This document shows, piece by piece, positions 1 through 9,234 of a DNA stretch of 64,000 nt (within the stretch, counting starts at the first letter, position 1; the number at the start of each line of letters is the position of its first letter). The notes under the pieces are model-generated. The model was not told the DNA's origin. It saw only the letters and a list, made by a program, of their open reading frames with translations, and did no database searches. Source of the DNA: Bacteroides sp. GTDB lineage: Bacteria > Bacillota > Clostridia > Oscillospirales > Acutalibacteraceae. The stretch spans positions 62,001-126,000 of the forward strand of contig JAMPEQ010000002.1 in assembly GCA_023665085.1 (NCBI GenBank), given 5' to 3'. A program made the position numbers and the translations under genes.

Positions 1-337
1 CAACATGAGAGCCCGGATGGAAATTATAAAGCTGATTCGGAGTATACTCCATTCGTTTTAAATCATCCGTAAAAACATTCAATGCAAATTCTCTTGTCTC
101 TGCCTTTGCGCTGCAACAATTCAAAGTATATGGTGCATGTGCAAGAATAACCGAAAACCCCTCCGTTTTTGCCAAAGATAAAAAAGCTGCAATATCCTTT
201 TCGTCAATATCTTTTGCACCGCTGCCTCTGGGATTTCTGGTGAAAAACTGAAAGGTATTAGCACCTATTTCCTTTGCCTGCTTAAGCATAGCTGTATATC
301 CTTTTGAAGAGCTTAAATGAGCACCTATTGTCAACAT
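1..337 (-). CDS. nfo: Endonuclease IV (AP endonuclease), partial
   Basis: Zinc-dependent apurinic/apyrimidinic endonuclease that cuts 5' of abasic sites in base-excision repair. About 112 N-terminal codons are present; the rest lies beyond the window start. The protein begins MLTIGAHLS and has the family-typical '[12 protein letters not shown]' stretch and a 'NFHPGSH' motif (zinc-site histidine region) at the cut edge. The ATG at 337 lies 4 bases past the stop of the upstream HAD gene, with an AAGGATG ribosome binding site inside that gene's end, so it is probably translated from the same mRNA. The family is clear from these motifs; the C-terminal half cannot be assessed. Confidence 0.9.
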   Translation of the reverse strand, partial: MLTIGAHLSSSKGYTAMLKQAKEIGANTFQFFTRNPRGSGAKDIDEKDIAAFLSLAKTEGFSVILAHAPYTLNCCSAKAETREFALNVFTDDLKRMEYTPNQLYNFHPGSHV

Positions 338-341
338 AAAA

Positions 342-1208
342 TCATCCTTGTTTTATAATTCCGTTTGCAATATCTTCGTCCGCCTTACCTGACATTATAT
401 ATTCAAGCAAATCAGCAACACATCCGTTATTGCAATGGCAAGCCTCAAACTTACAAATATTATGTATTGCAGACGGAGCTTGACCTGCACAGGCAGGCAA
501 TCCTACTGTTTTAAGCATATCCCAGTCATTATAATAATCACCGATAGCAGCAACATGACTTTTTTCTATGCCGAGAATATCAGCCAGCTTCATAATGCCG
601 ACACCCTTATGAGTATCCTTTTGAAGCATTTCATAAGAAAACAGTGATGATGACATGAAATTAGCATCGGGATTTTCCATGCTTTCAACAAGCTTTTGAA
701 GCTTATTAATTACAAGAGGATTTGACCAGAATATAACTTTCATCCAACCCTCTTCAGGAACATCATCAATAGATTTTACATATTCATGCTTCGCCTTGTC
801 AAAATACATTGTACCCTTTGAAAAAAGTCCGCTTTTAACTATATAGACATAATCGGCAAAATATATGCCTATATCAACGCGTTTAAATATATCATCAAAT
901 TCTTTGGAAATATATCTTACAAAATCCCTTCCTTTAGGACCTATCGTATTCTGCCAAAGCATTTTTCTTTTATTATAATCATAAATACCTGCACCATTCA
1001 AAATAACTGCAGGCTGGTTTGGGGTAATTCTATTATAGTTACGCTCAAGACTTGACTGAAGTCTGCCCGATGCAAGAGTAAAATTACCACCGCATTCAGT
1101 AAACTTTTTTATAGCATCATAATTTCTTTTAGGCAGTTTTCTGAATTTATTATTCAAAGTACCGTCAATATCAGAAACAACAAGCCAGTTTTCAAAGGTT
1201 TTTTCCAT
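342..1208 (-). CDS. HAD-superfamily Cof-type phosphatase
   Basis: Predicted cytosolic phosphatase of the HAD IIB (Cof/YidA-like) group, acting on small phosphorylated metabolites; substrate unknown. Motif I is DIDGT (Asp13 nucleophile, Asp15), motif II lies in TLASGR and motif IV is GDYYND near the C-terminus, with a cap domain between. I start at the ATG at 1208 because GAGGAG lies 8 bases upstream; the longer TTG-started frame (1223) would put that ribosome binding site inside the gene. Length about 288 residues, usual for the family. It sits between rluD and nfo in the long minus-strand run with a 27-base gap upstream. Confidence 0.85.
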   Translation of the reverse strand: MEKTFENWLVVSDIDGTLNNKFRKLPKRNYDAIKKFTECGGNFTLASGRLQSSLERNYNRITPNQPAVILNGAGIYDYNKRKMLWQNTIGPKGRDFVRYISKEFDDIFKRVDIGIYFADYVYIVKSGLFSKGTMYFDKAKHEYVKSIDDVPEEGWMKVIFWSNPLVINKLQKLVESMENPDANFMSSSLFSYEMLQKDTHKGVGIMKLADILGIEKSHVAAIGDYYNDWDMLKTVGLPACAGQAPSAIHNICKFEACHCNNGCVADLLEYIMSGKADEDIANGIIKQG

Positions 1209-1235
1209 ACCTTTTCTCCTCAAAAATATTTAAAT

Positions 1236-2159
1236 CTAGTTTTTGTTTTCAAGTTTTCTTAAAAATCCACTGAAATAATCGGGAAGTTCCGCTTTGAATT
1301 CCATATATTCATTAGTTCTGGGATGAACAAATCCGATTTCGCCTGCATGCAGACACTGTCCGTTTAATGAAGCTATAACCTTTTTCGGACCATAAACAGC
1401 ATCTCCGGCAAGAGAGTGACCGATATATGACATGTGAACTCTTATCTGATGTGTTCTGCCTGTTTCAAGAACGCATCTTATGTGAGTGAAATCGCCATAT
1501 CTTTTAAGCACCTCGTAGTGAGTTACTGCATTCTTTGAATTTCGATCAGTAACAGCCATCTTTTTTCTGTCTTTAGGACTTCTTCCGATTGGCTGATTTA
1601 CAGTACCGCTGTCATCTTTGAAATTACCATAGGCAACAGCCTGATATGCTCTGTGAAATGAATGTTCTTTAATCTGTTGTGCGAGATTAATATGCGACAT
1701 ATCATTCTTAGCAACAATCAAAAGTCCTGATGTATCCTTATCTATCCTATGAACAATTCCCGGCCTTATAACACCGTTTATTCCGCTAAGACTATCCTTG
1801 CAGTGATAAAGGAGTGCATTAACCAAAGTACCGTCATAATTATTTGCTGCAGGATGAACCACCATTCCCTTTGGCTTATTAACCACCAGCAAATCATCAT
1901 CTTCATACACAATATCAAGAGGAATATTCTCAGCTATAATATCAAGTGGTTTTGCATCAGGAACAATTATTTCGATTTCATCTCCTGCTCTGCTCTTATA
2001 ATTTTTAGATACTATAATACCATTCACTTTAACACTACCGTCGTTAATCAGCTTGGTCATGGCACTTCGTGTAAAATCATTTAAAATATCAGCAAGCAAT
2101 TTATCAAGTCTTATTCCTGTATTGTCATCATCAACAATCAGGTTAATCTGTTCACTCAT
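1236..2159 (-). CDS. rluD: RluA/RluD-family pseudouridine synthase
   Basis: Converts specific uridines of 23S rRNA to pseudouridine. An N-terminal S4 RNA-binding domain (residues about 14-75) precedes the catalytic domain; the catalytic Asp is D140 in HRIDKDTSG. The start at 2159 gives 307 residues, as usual for RluD; it has AAGGAG upstream and overlaps the lspA stop by 8 bases (ATGAGTGA), which suggests translational coupling. The in-frame extension to 2204 lies inside lspA and is unlikely. lspA-rluD adjacency is common in Firmicutes. Exact target uridines are inferred only from the RluD-like size and S4 domain. Confidence 0.9.
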   Translation of the reverse strand: MSEQINLIVDDDNTGIRLDKLLADILNDFTRSAMTKLINDGSVKVNGIIVSKNYKSRAGDEIEIIVPDAKPLDIIAENIPLDIVYEDDDLLVVNKPKGMVVHPAANNYDGTLVNALLYHCKDSLSGINGVIRPGIVHRIDKDTSGLLIVAKNDMSHINLAQQIKEHSFHRAYQAVAYGNFKDDSGTVNQPIGRSPKDRKKMAVTDRNSKNAVTHYEVLKRYGDFTHIRCVLETGRTHQIRVHMSYIGHSLAGDAVYGPKKVIASLNGQCLHAGEIGFVHPRTNEYMEFKAELPDYFSGFLRKLENKN

Positions 2160-2637
2160 CCTTCTGCTCCTTTTTAAACAGGTCAGAAAGCAGATAAGCG
2201 ACAAGACTTATTGTTCCGAGGGTTACTGCACAGTCTGCTATATTAAAAACGGCAAAATTCACAAATGTAGGATTAATAAAATCTATTACATAGCCAAGAT
2301 AAATTCTGTCAATAAGATTACCAACAGCTCCTGAAACAATTACTCCCAAGCTCCAAAAAAGCCACAGATTTTTTTGCGCCTTCCCCTTAATCATATAAAT
2401 TAAAAAACTTATTACAACAACTGCAGTGAGTGCAACAAAAAACCATCTGCCTCCGCTGAAAGCAGAAAAAGCAACACCTGTATTTTCAGCATATCTGAAC
2501 TCAACAATACCTTTTATAAAAGTAACAGGCTCTTTATTCATAAGGTGTGATTTTGCAAGAAGCTTCGTAATCTGGTCAAAAGCTATTATAATCACTATCA
2601 TAACAGCACACCAGATATTTTTATTTTTAATTCTCAC
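2152..2637 (-). CDS. lspA: Lipoprotein signal peptidase (signal peptidase II)
   Basis: Membrane aspartyl protease that removes signal peptides from diacylglyceryl-modified prolipoproteins. 161 residues with four hydrophobic segments. Conserved blocks are visible: FDQITK near residue 21, NTGVAFS at 52-58, GNLIDR at 106-111, and the two catalytic aspartates D119 (in VIDF) and D135 (in FNIAD). The start codon is GTG at 2637, chosen because a near-perfect AAGGAGGTG sits 6 bases upstream. It lies between ileS and rluD, and its stop overlaps the rluD start. Confidence 0.95.
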   Translation of the reverse strand: MRIKNKNIWCAVMIVIIIAFDQITKLLAKSHLMNKEPVTFIKGIVEFRYAENTGVAFSAFSGGRWFFVALTAVVVISFLIYMIKGKAQKNLWLFWSLGVIVSGAVGNLIDRIYLGYVIDFINPTFVNFAVFNIADCAVTLGTISLVAYLLSDLFKKEQKDE

Positions 2638-2669
2638 AAAATCACCTCCTTAAAATAGATCTGAAACAA

Positions 2670-5462
2670 TCAGTTAATTTCTTTCATAACATCTGCACAG
2701 CATGAACAAAGAGTTGGATGTTCGCTGTCAGCTCCGACAGTATGAGAGAATTTCCAGCAACGCTCACACTTTTCACCGTCAGCCTTGCTTACTGTAACAG
2801 AAAGTCCCTCAACATCACCCTTAACAGCACCCTCGCCATTTTCAACAGATACATATGATGTGATGAAAATTTCAGGCAGCTGTGCTTCAACAGATTTTAA
2901 GAAATCATAAAGTTCACCATCAGCATAAAGGGTAACACTTGCCTCGAGCGGCTTGCCGATAATTTTTTCATTTCTTGCAAGCTCAAGAGCCTTCTGAACA
3001 TCAGTTCTTACCTGATGAATTCTATCCCATTTTGCAATGAAAGCATCATCTGTTTCAATATAATCAGCATTTGGAATATCATTAAATAATGGTGACTCAC
3101 CGTTTCGGCTGCTGTCATGAGGCATTGCAAGCCAGATTTCGTCAGCAGTATAGGCAAGAATAGGTGTAAGAAGCAGTGTAAGAGCATCAAGTACCTTATA
3201 TAAAACTGTTTGTGCTGCTCTTCGTGATGCACTTGCAGGTGCTTTTGAATATAATCTGTCTTTAAGAACATCAAAATAGAAATTACTCATTTCTACAACG
3301 CAGAAATTATGAATTGCATAAGCTGTTGTATGATAATCATACTCTTCATAACCCTTGCGTGCTGTTTCAATAACCTCATCAAGCTTCATGAGAGCATATT
3401 TATCAAGCTCTTCCAAATCCTTGTTATCAACCATATCCTTGTCAGGATCAAAGTCATAAAGGTTTCCTAAACAATATCTTGCAGTGTTGCGGAGCTTGCG
3501 GTAGTTATCTGAAATCTGTTTGAGAATTTCTTTGCTTATACGAATATCAGCATGGTAATCAGCACTTGCAACCCACAAACGAAGAATATCTGCACCGTAC
3601 TGGCTGATTATTTCCTGAGGAGCAATACCGTTACCAAGAGATTTTGACATCTTTCTGCCCTCACCGTCAACAGTCCAGCCGTGAGTAATAATCTGCTTGA
3701 ATGGTGTTCCGTTACCGCCTGCAACTGAAGTAAGAAGTGATGACTGGAACCAGCCTCTATACTGGTCAGCACCCTCCATATAAACATCTGCAGGACGCTT
3801 TAAATAAGGTCTTTTTGCACATACAGCCTGATGTGATGAACCTGAATCAAACCATACGTCCATAATATCCTTTTCCTTATCAAAGCCCTTGTCACTGCTG
3901 CAATGAGGGCACTTGAAACCTTCAGGAAGGAAGTATTCAGCATCATGTGCATACCAAGCATCTGAACCTTCCTCGCCGAAGATTTTGGATATCTTCATCA
4001 TAACGTCATTATCAATAATCTCTTTACCACAGTCCTGACAGTATACGACCGGAATAGGTACACCCCATTTTCTCTGACGTGAGATACACCAGTCTGCTCT
4101 TTCCTGAATCATTGACTGCAATCTGTCTTTACCCCATTCAGGATACCATTTAACTTCCTCTGCCGCCTTAACTGCTTCATCTTTGAAATCATCGACAGAA
4201 CAGAACCACTGGCTTGTTGCACGGAAAATTACAGGCTTATGGCAACGCCAGCAGTGAGGATACTGGTGTTCAATCTTCTTAAGTGCAAAGAGTGCACCGA
4301 TTTCTTCAAGGTGCTCTGCAATAGGCTTATTTGCCTCTTCTGTAGAAAGTCCTGCAAACTGTCCTGCCTCTTCGGTAAGCTTACCTTTAGCATCAACAGG
4401 AACAATAATAGGAATTTCAGGATATTTTTTACAAACAATAAAATCGTCAACACCGTGACCGGGAGCTGTATGAACACATCCGGTACCGCTTTCAAGAGTA
4501 ACATGGTCACCAACAATAACAAGTGATGTACGGTCAATGAAAGGATGCTGTGTTTTCATATATTCAAGCTCAGAGCCTTTTATAATACCAACAGTCTCAT
4601 AATCTGCAACACCCTTTGCCTCCATAGCTGCAGGTGCAAGATCGGTTGCCATTACATAGTATTCATCGCCTGCTTTAATAAGAGAGTATTCATAGTTAGG
4701 TCCTACACAAATTGCAACGTTTGCAGGAAGAGTCCATGTAGTTGTAGTCCAAATAACAAAATATGTTTTGGTAAGGTCAGCACCCATGGCAGTAAGCTTG
4801 CCCATATCGTCTGTAACATTGAATTTAACATAGATAGAATGACATGGATCCTCGGCATACTCGATTTCTGCCTCAGCAAGAGCTGTGTTACAGTCAGCAC
4901 ACCAGTAAACAGGCTTTAATCCCTTATAAATATAGCCCTTTGATGCCATTGTGGCAAACACCTTAATCTGCTCTTCTTCAAACTCTTTTTGAAGAGTTAT
5001 ATAAGGCTTATCCCACTCAGCAATAATACCAAGTCTCTTAAATGATTCACGCTGTAAATTAACATAATTCATAGCAGTATCACGGCAGATTTTTCTAAGC
5101 TCTAAATCCGAAATATTGCTGTCAGCAGTGATGCCTGCCTTTTTTCTTGCCGCAAGCTCTGTAGGAAGACCATGAGTATCCCAGCCCGGAACAAAAGGAG
5201 ACTGATATCCTGTCATGTTCTTATATCTTACAATAAAGTCCTTTATTGTTTTGTTAAGAGAATGACCGATGTGAATATCTCCGTTAGCATAAGGCGGACC
5301 ATCGTGCAAAACGAAAAGCGGTTTACCCTCATTATGCTTCATAAGCTGTCTGTACTGGTCATTAGCCTCCCAACGTGCAAGAAACTCAGGTTCTCTTTTA
5401 GGAAGTCCCGCACGCATAGGAAATTCTGTTTTAGGTAAATTCATTGTTTGATTATAATCCAT
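2670..5462 (-). CDS. ileS: Isoleucyl-tRNA synthetase
   Basis: Class I aminoacyl-tRNA synthetase charging tRNA-Ile, with an editing domain against valine. 930 residues. The HIGH motif is at residues 64-67 and KMSKS near residue 602, followed by the anticodon-binding domain and a C-terminal Zn-ribbon (CERCW plus CSCC). This is the bacterial-type (mupirocin-sensitive class) layout. The start has AAGGAG 9 bases upstream. Only 21 bases separate it from divIVA, so there is no room for the T-box leader that often controls ileS in Firmicutes; expression must depend on the upstream operon or an internal promoter. Confidence 0.97.
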   Translation of the reverse strand: MDYNQTMNLPKTEFPMRAGLPKREPEFLARWEANDQYRQLMKHNEGKPLFVLHDGPPYANGDIHIGHSLNKTIKDFIVRYKNMTGYQSPFVPGWDTHGLPTELAARKKAGITADSNISDLELRKICRDTAMNYVNLQRESFKRLGIIAEWDKPYITLQKEFEEEQIKVFATMASKGYIYKGLKPVYWCADCNTALAEAEIEYAEDPCHSIYVKFNVTDDMGKLTAMGADLTKTYFVIWTTTTWTLPANVAICVGPNYEYSLIKAGDEYYVMATDLAPAAMEAKGVADYETVGIIKGSELEYMKTQHPFIDRTSLVIVGDHVTLESGTGCVHTAPGHGVDDFIVCKKYPEIPIIVPVDAKGKLTEEAGQFAGLSTEEANKPIAEHLEEIGALFALKKIEHQYPHCWRCHKPVIFRATSQWFCSVDDFKDEAVKAAEEVKWYPEWGKDRLQSMIQERADWCISRQRKWGVPIPVVYCQDCGKEIIDNDVMMKISKIFGEEGSDAWYAHDAEYFLPEGFKCPHCSSDKGFDKEKDIMDVWFDSGSSHQAVCAKRPYLKRPADVYMEGADQYRGWFQSSLLTSVAGGNGTPFKQIITHGWTVDGEGRKMSKSLGNGIAPQEIISQYGADILRLWVASADYHADIRISKEILKQISDNYRKLRNTARYCLGNLYDFDPDKDMVDNKDLEELDKYALMKLDEVIETARKGYEEYDYHTTAYAIHNFCVVEMSNFYFDVLKDRLYSKAPASASRRAAQTVLYKVLDALTLLLTPILAYTADEIWLAMPHDSSRNGESPLFNDIPNADYIETDDAFIAKWDRIHQVRTDVQKALELARNEKIIGKPLEASVTLYADGELYDFLKSVEAQLPEIFITSYVSVENGEGAVKGDVEGLSVTVSKADGEKCERCWKFSHTVGADSEHPTLCSCCADVMKEIN

Positions 5463-5483
5463 TATCTATTACTCCTTAAAGGT

Positions 5484-6722
5484 TTATTTTTTCTTTTTGA
5501 AAAAGCCCTTGAACTTTCCGTTGTCATCATCTTCATCTTCATCATATTCAGGTGGAATCAATGAAATTATTTCATCGGTATTTCCTGCTTCTTTATCAAC
5601 ATTGAAAAAGTTTTCAAAAGGCATGGCACTTTCAAATTCAGGCTCATCTGAAATTTCAGGAATTGAATTAACACTTTCATCAATAGGTGTAATCTCGTCT
5701 GCAGTAAATGCGTCAAGAGCACTCTGCACCTCTTCTTCACTTGGCTGAGTCTCATTTTCAAAATTATCTTCTTCAGCAATATTATGTGCGGTTGTGCTTT
5801 CAAGAGATTCTAAAATTTCATCAATTTCTTCCTCTTCTGCCTGTACAGCTGAAATGTCAGCAGATTTAGAGATTTCTTCATCTGTCTCTTCTGCTATTTT
5901 TTCTTCTGCTTCATTCTGCTGAATAATTTCTTCCTCTGCCACTGTTTCGTCTTCATCATTATCAGCTTTATTATCTTTACCCTGAACACCTATAATTTCT
6001 TCAATAGCTGCAAGCTTTTTTGAAAGCTCTTCATCAATTGAAGCAATCTCATTTTCCTTGTCAGACAAGTCTAACTGCTGATGCTTTAATTCGGAAATTT
6101 TTGAAAGCTGTGCATTGTAAAGTGCTGTCAGGCTTGCACTGAAATCATCAGAGTCAGCTTTAATCTTATCTGCAAGATCAGCATAAAATTCAGCCTCTGC
6201 TTTTGCCTTTGAAACAAGATCCTTGCTTAGAAGCTGTGCCTGAACAAGTGCTGCATTTCCAAGCACCTTTGCACCATTAATAGCATCATTGGCTTTCTTT
6301 TCTGCACTTGCGACAATATGTTCAGCCTCCTGAGTTTTTTCAGCGGTAAGCTGTGCTACGAAATCTCTTGCTTCTGCAATTGCCTTATCGGCCTTTTCCT
6401 GAGCATCTGAAACAATTTTTTGTGCAGAAACATTGCTTTCCTTTATTGCATTATCAGCATTTTCCCTTGCCTCACTGCTGATTTTCTTTGCAGTCTTCTG
6501 CGCATTAAGTATTGCCATTTTAATAGAATCTTCATCCGCTCTGTACTCCTCTATACGATTAGCCAGAACATCCATCTTTCTGTAAAGACCTTTGTTTTCC
6601 TCAACAAGAGCTTCATAAGACTCAATTACTTCAGCAAGAAATACATTTACTTCTTCTCTGTCATATCCTTGTGATTCAACAACTGTCAATTTCTTTTCAC
6701 GCATTTGTTTTGGTGTAAGCAT
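5484..6722 (-). CDS. divIVA: DivIVA-family cell-division/polarity protein with long acidic tail
   Basis: Coiled-coil protein that recognises negatively curved membrane at poles and septum. The first 60 or so residues match the DivIVA N-terminal lipid-binding region (LTPKQMREKKL, then a coiled coil). Residues about 70-250 are a long Ala/Lys/Glu-rich helix, followed by an acidic region (about 255-400) and a basic end (FKGFFKKKK). At 412 residues it is much longer than Bacillus DivIVA (about 165). Neighbours sepF and yggS fit the conserved division cluster. The AAGGAG ribosome binding site supports the ATG at 6722. The function of the acidic tail is unknown. Confidence 0.85.
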   Translation of the reverse strand: MLTPKQMREKKLTVVESQGYDREEVNVFLAEVIESYEALVEENKGLYRKMDVLANRIEEYRADEDSIKMAILNAQKTAKKISSEARENADNAIKESNVSAQKIVSDAQEKADKAIAEARDFVAQLTAEKTQEAEHIVASAEKKANDAINGAKVLGNAALVQAQLLSKDLVSKAKAEAEFYADLADKIKADSDDFSASLTALYNAQLSKISELKHQQLDLSDKENEIASIDEELSKKLAAIEEIIGVQGKDNKADNDEDETVAEEEIIQQNEAEEKIAEETDEEISKSADISAVQAEEEEIDEILESLESTTAHNIAEEDNFENETQPSEEEVQSALDAFTADEITPIDESVNSIPEISDEPEFESAMPFENFFNVDKEAGNTDEIISLIPPEYDEDEDDDNGKFKGFFKKKK

Positions 6723-6746
6723 AATATATTCTCCTTATAGAAATAA

Positions 6747-7253
6747 TTACATAAATATTCCGTTATTTTCCAATTCATCAAGCAAGTCACCCATAACATC
6801 CACATTATATGGAGTTACAAGATATATACCGTTAGCAACTCTTTTTATCTGCCCATTGCTGACATAAGCCGCACCCGTTAAAAAGTCAAGCAGTCTGCGT
6901 GCAATGTCATGATTTGTATGCTCAAGATTAAGAACTACCGCTCTGTTTTCAGTAAGATTGTTTGCAATGCCTGCTGCCTCATCATATTTTTCCGGCTGAG
7001 CCAGAACTACCTGAAGCTGAGTTGTTGTATGTATATTAACAACTTTGTCACTTTCATGTCTGCGAACGCGGGAACGCTCTGTATAACGCTCTTCGCTGCC
7101 TGATCTTGATGATCTTTCACGCTCTCTTCGGCTGCTCCTTCTTTCCTGAGGAGGATCTATATCAATCGAGGTATCCTCATCCTCGTCATATAATTCATCA
7201 AATTCATCGTCTCTGTCACCGACTACTTTTTTCAAAAAATCATTAAAGCTCAT
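6747..7253 (-). CDS. sepF: Cell division protein SepF
   Basis: FtsZ-interacting membrane anchor of the Gram-positive divisome. 168 residues: a short amphipathic N-terminus (MSFNDFLKKVVG), an acidic then Arg/Ser-rich linker (residues about 15-70), and the C-terminal SepF/DUF552 domain from about residue 75 (VVNIHTTTQLQVV, the NRAVVLNLE segment, and the RRLLDFLTGA helix). A GGGAG ribosome binding site precedes the ATG. It lies between yggS and divIVA, the standard Firmicutes order. Confidence 0.93.
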   Translation of the reverse strand: MSFNDFLKKVVGDRDDEFDELYDEDEDTSIDIDPPQERRSSRRERERSSRSGSEERYTERSRVRRHESDKVVNIHTTTQLQVVLAQPEKYDEAAGIANNLTENRAVVLNLEHTNHDIARRLLDFLTGAAYVSNGQIKRVANGIYLVTPYNVDVMGDLLDELENNGIFM

Positions 7254-7271
7254 ATTTTCTCCCTTTCTTCA

Positions 7272-8000
7272 CTAAAAATATTTTCTTGCTCCGAAAATAG
7301 CAGAGCCTACTCTTACTATATTTGAACCATTGGCAACAGCAGCCTCAAAGTCACCGCTCATTCCCATTGATAAAATATCCATATTGATATTATCTAATTT
7401 TTTATCCCTTATGTCAACGAAAGATTGATGCATAGCTTCAAAATATTTTGAAACCTCTGCTTCGTTGTCACATATTGGAGGAATTGACATTAAACCTTTT
7501 ATTTTTATACCGCTCATGTGAGCAATTTCTAAAAGCAGCTCTTCAAGCTGTTCAACGTAAATTCCGCTTTTTGACTCTTCCTTTCCGACATTAACCTCAA
7601 CTAAAATATCTGTTGTTATGCCCTTTAAAGCAGATACACGGCTTATTTCCTTGGCTAGTTTAACTGAGTCAACCGACTCTATCATATCGACCTCGCCTAC
7701 AATCTGCTTAACCTTATTTGTCTGCAGATGACCTATCAAATGCTTCTCAACACCATCAAGATGAAGGTCATCTTTCTTGCCCAGATATTCCTGAACCCTG
7801 TTTTCTCCTATTAAATCAGCTCCTAAATCAAGGGCATGATTAATATATACACTCTCAACAGTTTTGGTTACAGCCATCAGACGAACATCTTCAGGATTGC
7901 GTCCAGCCTTAATTGCTGATTCTTCTATTCGTTCTTTAATTGCCTTGTAATTATCTTCAATTGCCTTCAGACGTGTCTTGCTTGGAGTTATTATTTCCAT
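7272..8000 (-). CDS. yggS: YggS/PLPBP-type PLP-binding homeostasis protein
   Basis: Single-domain alanine-racemase-fold protein that binds pyridoxal 5'-phosphate and affects vitamin B6 and amino-acid balance. The PLP lysine is in LMAVTKTV; GENRVQEY and the C-terminal SMGMSGDFEAA and GSAIFG motifs are all present in 242 residues. The ATG start has an AAGGAAAGGG sequence upstream but lies inside the 3' end of the HlyD-like gene (44-base overlap, different frame). The family usually starts about 13 residues later, so an internal non-ATG start is possible; no other ATG is available. Confidence 0.9.
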   Translation of the reverse strand: MEIITPSKTRLKAIEDNYKAIKERIEESAIKAGRNPEDVRLMAVTKTVESVYINHALDLGADLIGENRVQEYLGKKDDLHLDGVEKHLIGHLQTNKVKQIVGEVDMIESVDSVKLAKEISRVSALKGITTDILVEVNVGKEESKSGIYVEQLEELLLEIAHMSGIKIKGLMSIPPICDNEAEVSKYFEAMHQSFVDIRDKKLDNINMDILSMGMSGDFEAAVANGSNIVRVGSAIFGARKYF

Positions 8001-9234
8001 TGTATAAGCCCTTTCCTTTCGTAATTATCTGGTCATAATATTTTATTGTTTTGGAATTTTCTTCATCATAATCAAAAACAGTAAAATCCTTGTTTGAATA
8101 TAAAACATTGCTGTATCTCGGCACTTTTTCCTCTCCAACGAGAGCATAAACCATTTTCTTTCCATTTTTATCAATATGAATGGCTGACGATGGAACTTTA
8201 AAGCCTGTATACTCTGCAGTTCTTATTTCTATATTCTCAAGCCTCAGTGATGATATTGCACCATTCATCTGTGCACTCTTAAGTATCAGAACTGTCTGCT
8301 CCTGACCTAAATTAACATCCGTACCACTGACAACTGTGCAGTCAATAATCAAATCATTGTCCTTAATTTCAACAGAAATAACATCACCATTTTTTATATT
8401 AACAACTTCATCTGCATCTACGACACAGCATATATACCACTCATAACTGCTTATAAGCTTGCCTATTCCTGAAGAGGACTGCTTATTTTTCTCAGCCTCT
8501 TTTATGTATCCATTCAAAGTATCAACGTTAATATCAAGTAAATTTTCATAGTCAAATGCTGTTTCCATACCGTCAAGATATGAGGAATATATACCGGATT
8601 CGGAGGAAGTAATATAGCTGATAGGCTGAGCTGCATCAGCATTAATGCTGTTAATCTGATTTTCAAGTTCAGTAGTTTTTGACGAAAAATCAATTTTCTC
8701 ACCAACAAGCATCTGATGCCTTGTCAGTTTATCATTTATATCGTCATTATAATCTGACAATTTGCTTATGCTTCCATAATTGCAAGCCTGAATATAACTG
8801 TTGATATCGGAAAGAGTATCCCTATCGAGAGTAGCAACATCTGTAACCGATGCTGAAACTCTGTTCTGAAGCTCAATATAATAATCAAGCTGATTGTGCA
8901 GCTCTTTAAGCTTAGCGTAATTCGCAGCACTTTCCTTTGATCCGAAATTCATTGCAATATTTCCGCCCACGCCGATTTTTTCACCGTCGCCTATGCATGA
9001 TACAGTCAATTCACTCGACTGACCGTCAATTATATGCTCATCTCTTACAACAAGAGCTTTAGTCTCAATTGTATCATAAACAGTTGATTTAACTGCTGTT
9101 ATTGTAGAAAAACTTGTGTCAGTTGCACTCCTGATATTAAATACTACATATACTGCAATAATCAAAATAACCATGAAAATTGCCAGAGTGTCAGCTGTTA
9201 CTTTTTTTATTCTGTTTTTTTTATCTTCAGCCAT
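7957..9234 (-). CDS. HlyD-like single-pass membrane protein
   Basis: 425-residue protein with an N-terminal basic segment and one membrane span (residues about 13-33), then an extracellular part with a coiled coil around residues 100-210 and beta-rich regions that resemble periplasmic-adaptor (HlyD/MFP) proteins. No transporter or outer-membrane partner is nearby, and this is a Gram-positive-type genome, so a role in export is not implied. Similar proteins are found next to sepF/yggS in Clostridia and may relate to the cell envelope or division; that is inference. It overlaps the miaA stop by 8 bases and yggS by 44. Confidence 0.6.
   Translation of the reverse strand: MAEDKKNRIKKVTADTLAIFMVILIIAVYVVFNIRSATDTSFSTITAVKSTVYDTIETKALVVRDEHIIDGQSSELTVSCIGDGEKIGVGGNIAMNFGSKESAANYAKLKELHNQLDYYIELQNRVSASVTDVATLDRDTLSDINSYIQACNYGSISKLSDYNDDINDKLTRHQMLVGEKIDFSSKTTELENQINSINADAAQPISYITSSESGIYSSYLDGMETAFDYENLLDINVDTLNGYIKEAEKNKQSSSGIGKLISSYEWYICCVVDADEVVNIKNGDVISVEIKDNDLIIDCTVVSGTDVNLGQEQTVLILKSAQMNGAISSLRLENIEIRTAEYTGFKVPSSAIHIDKNGKKMVYALVGEEKVPRYSNVLYSNKDFTVFDYDEENSKTIKYYDQIITKGKGLYNGNNNSKQDTSEGN

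Noticed and set aside
5463-5483. T-box leader in front of ileS
   Set aside because: Only 21 bases separate divIVA and ileS; no T-box sequence or terminator is present.
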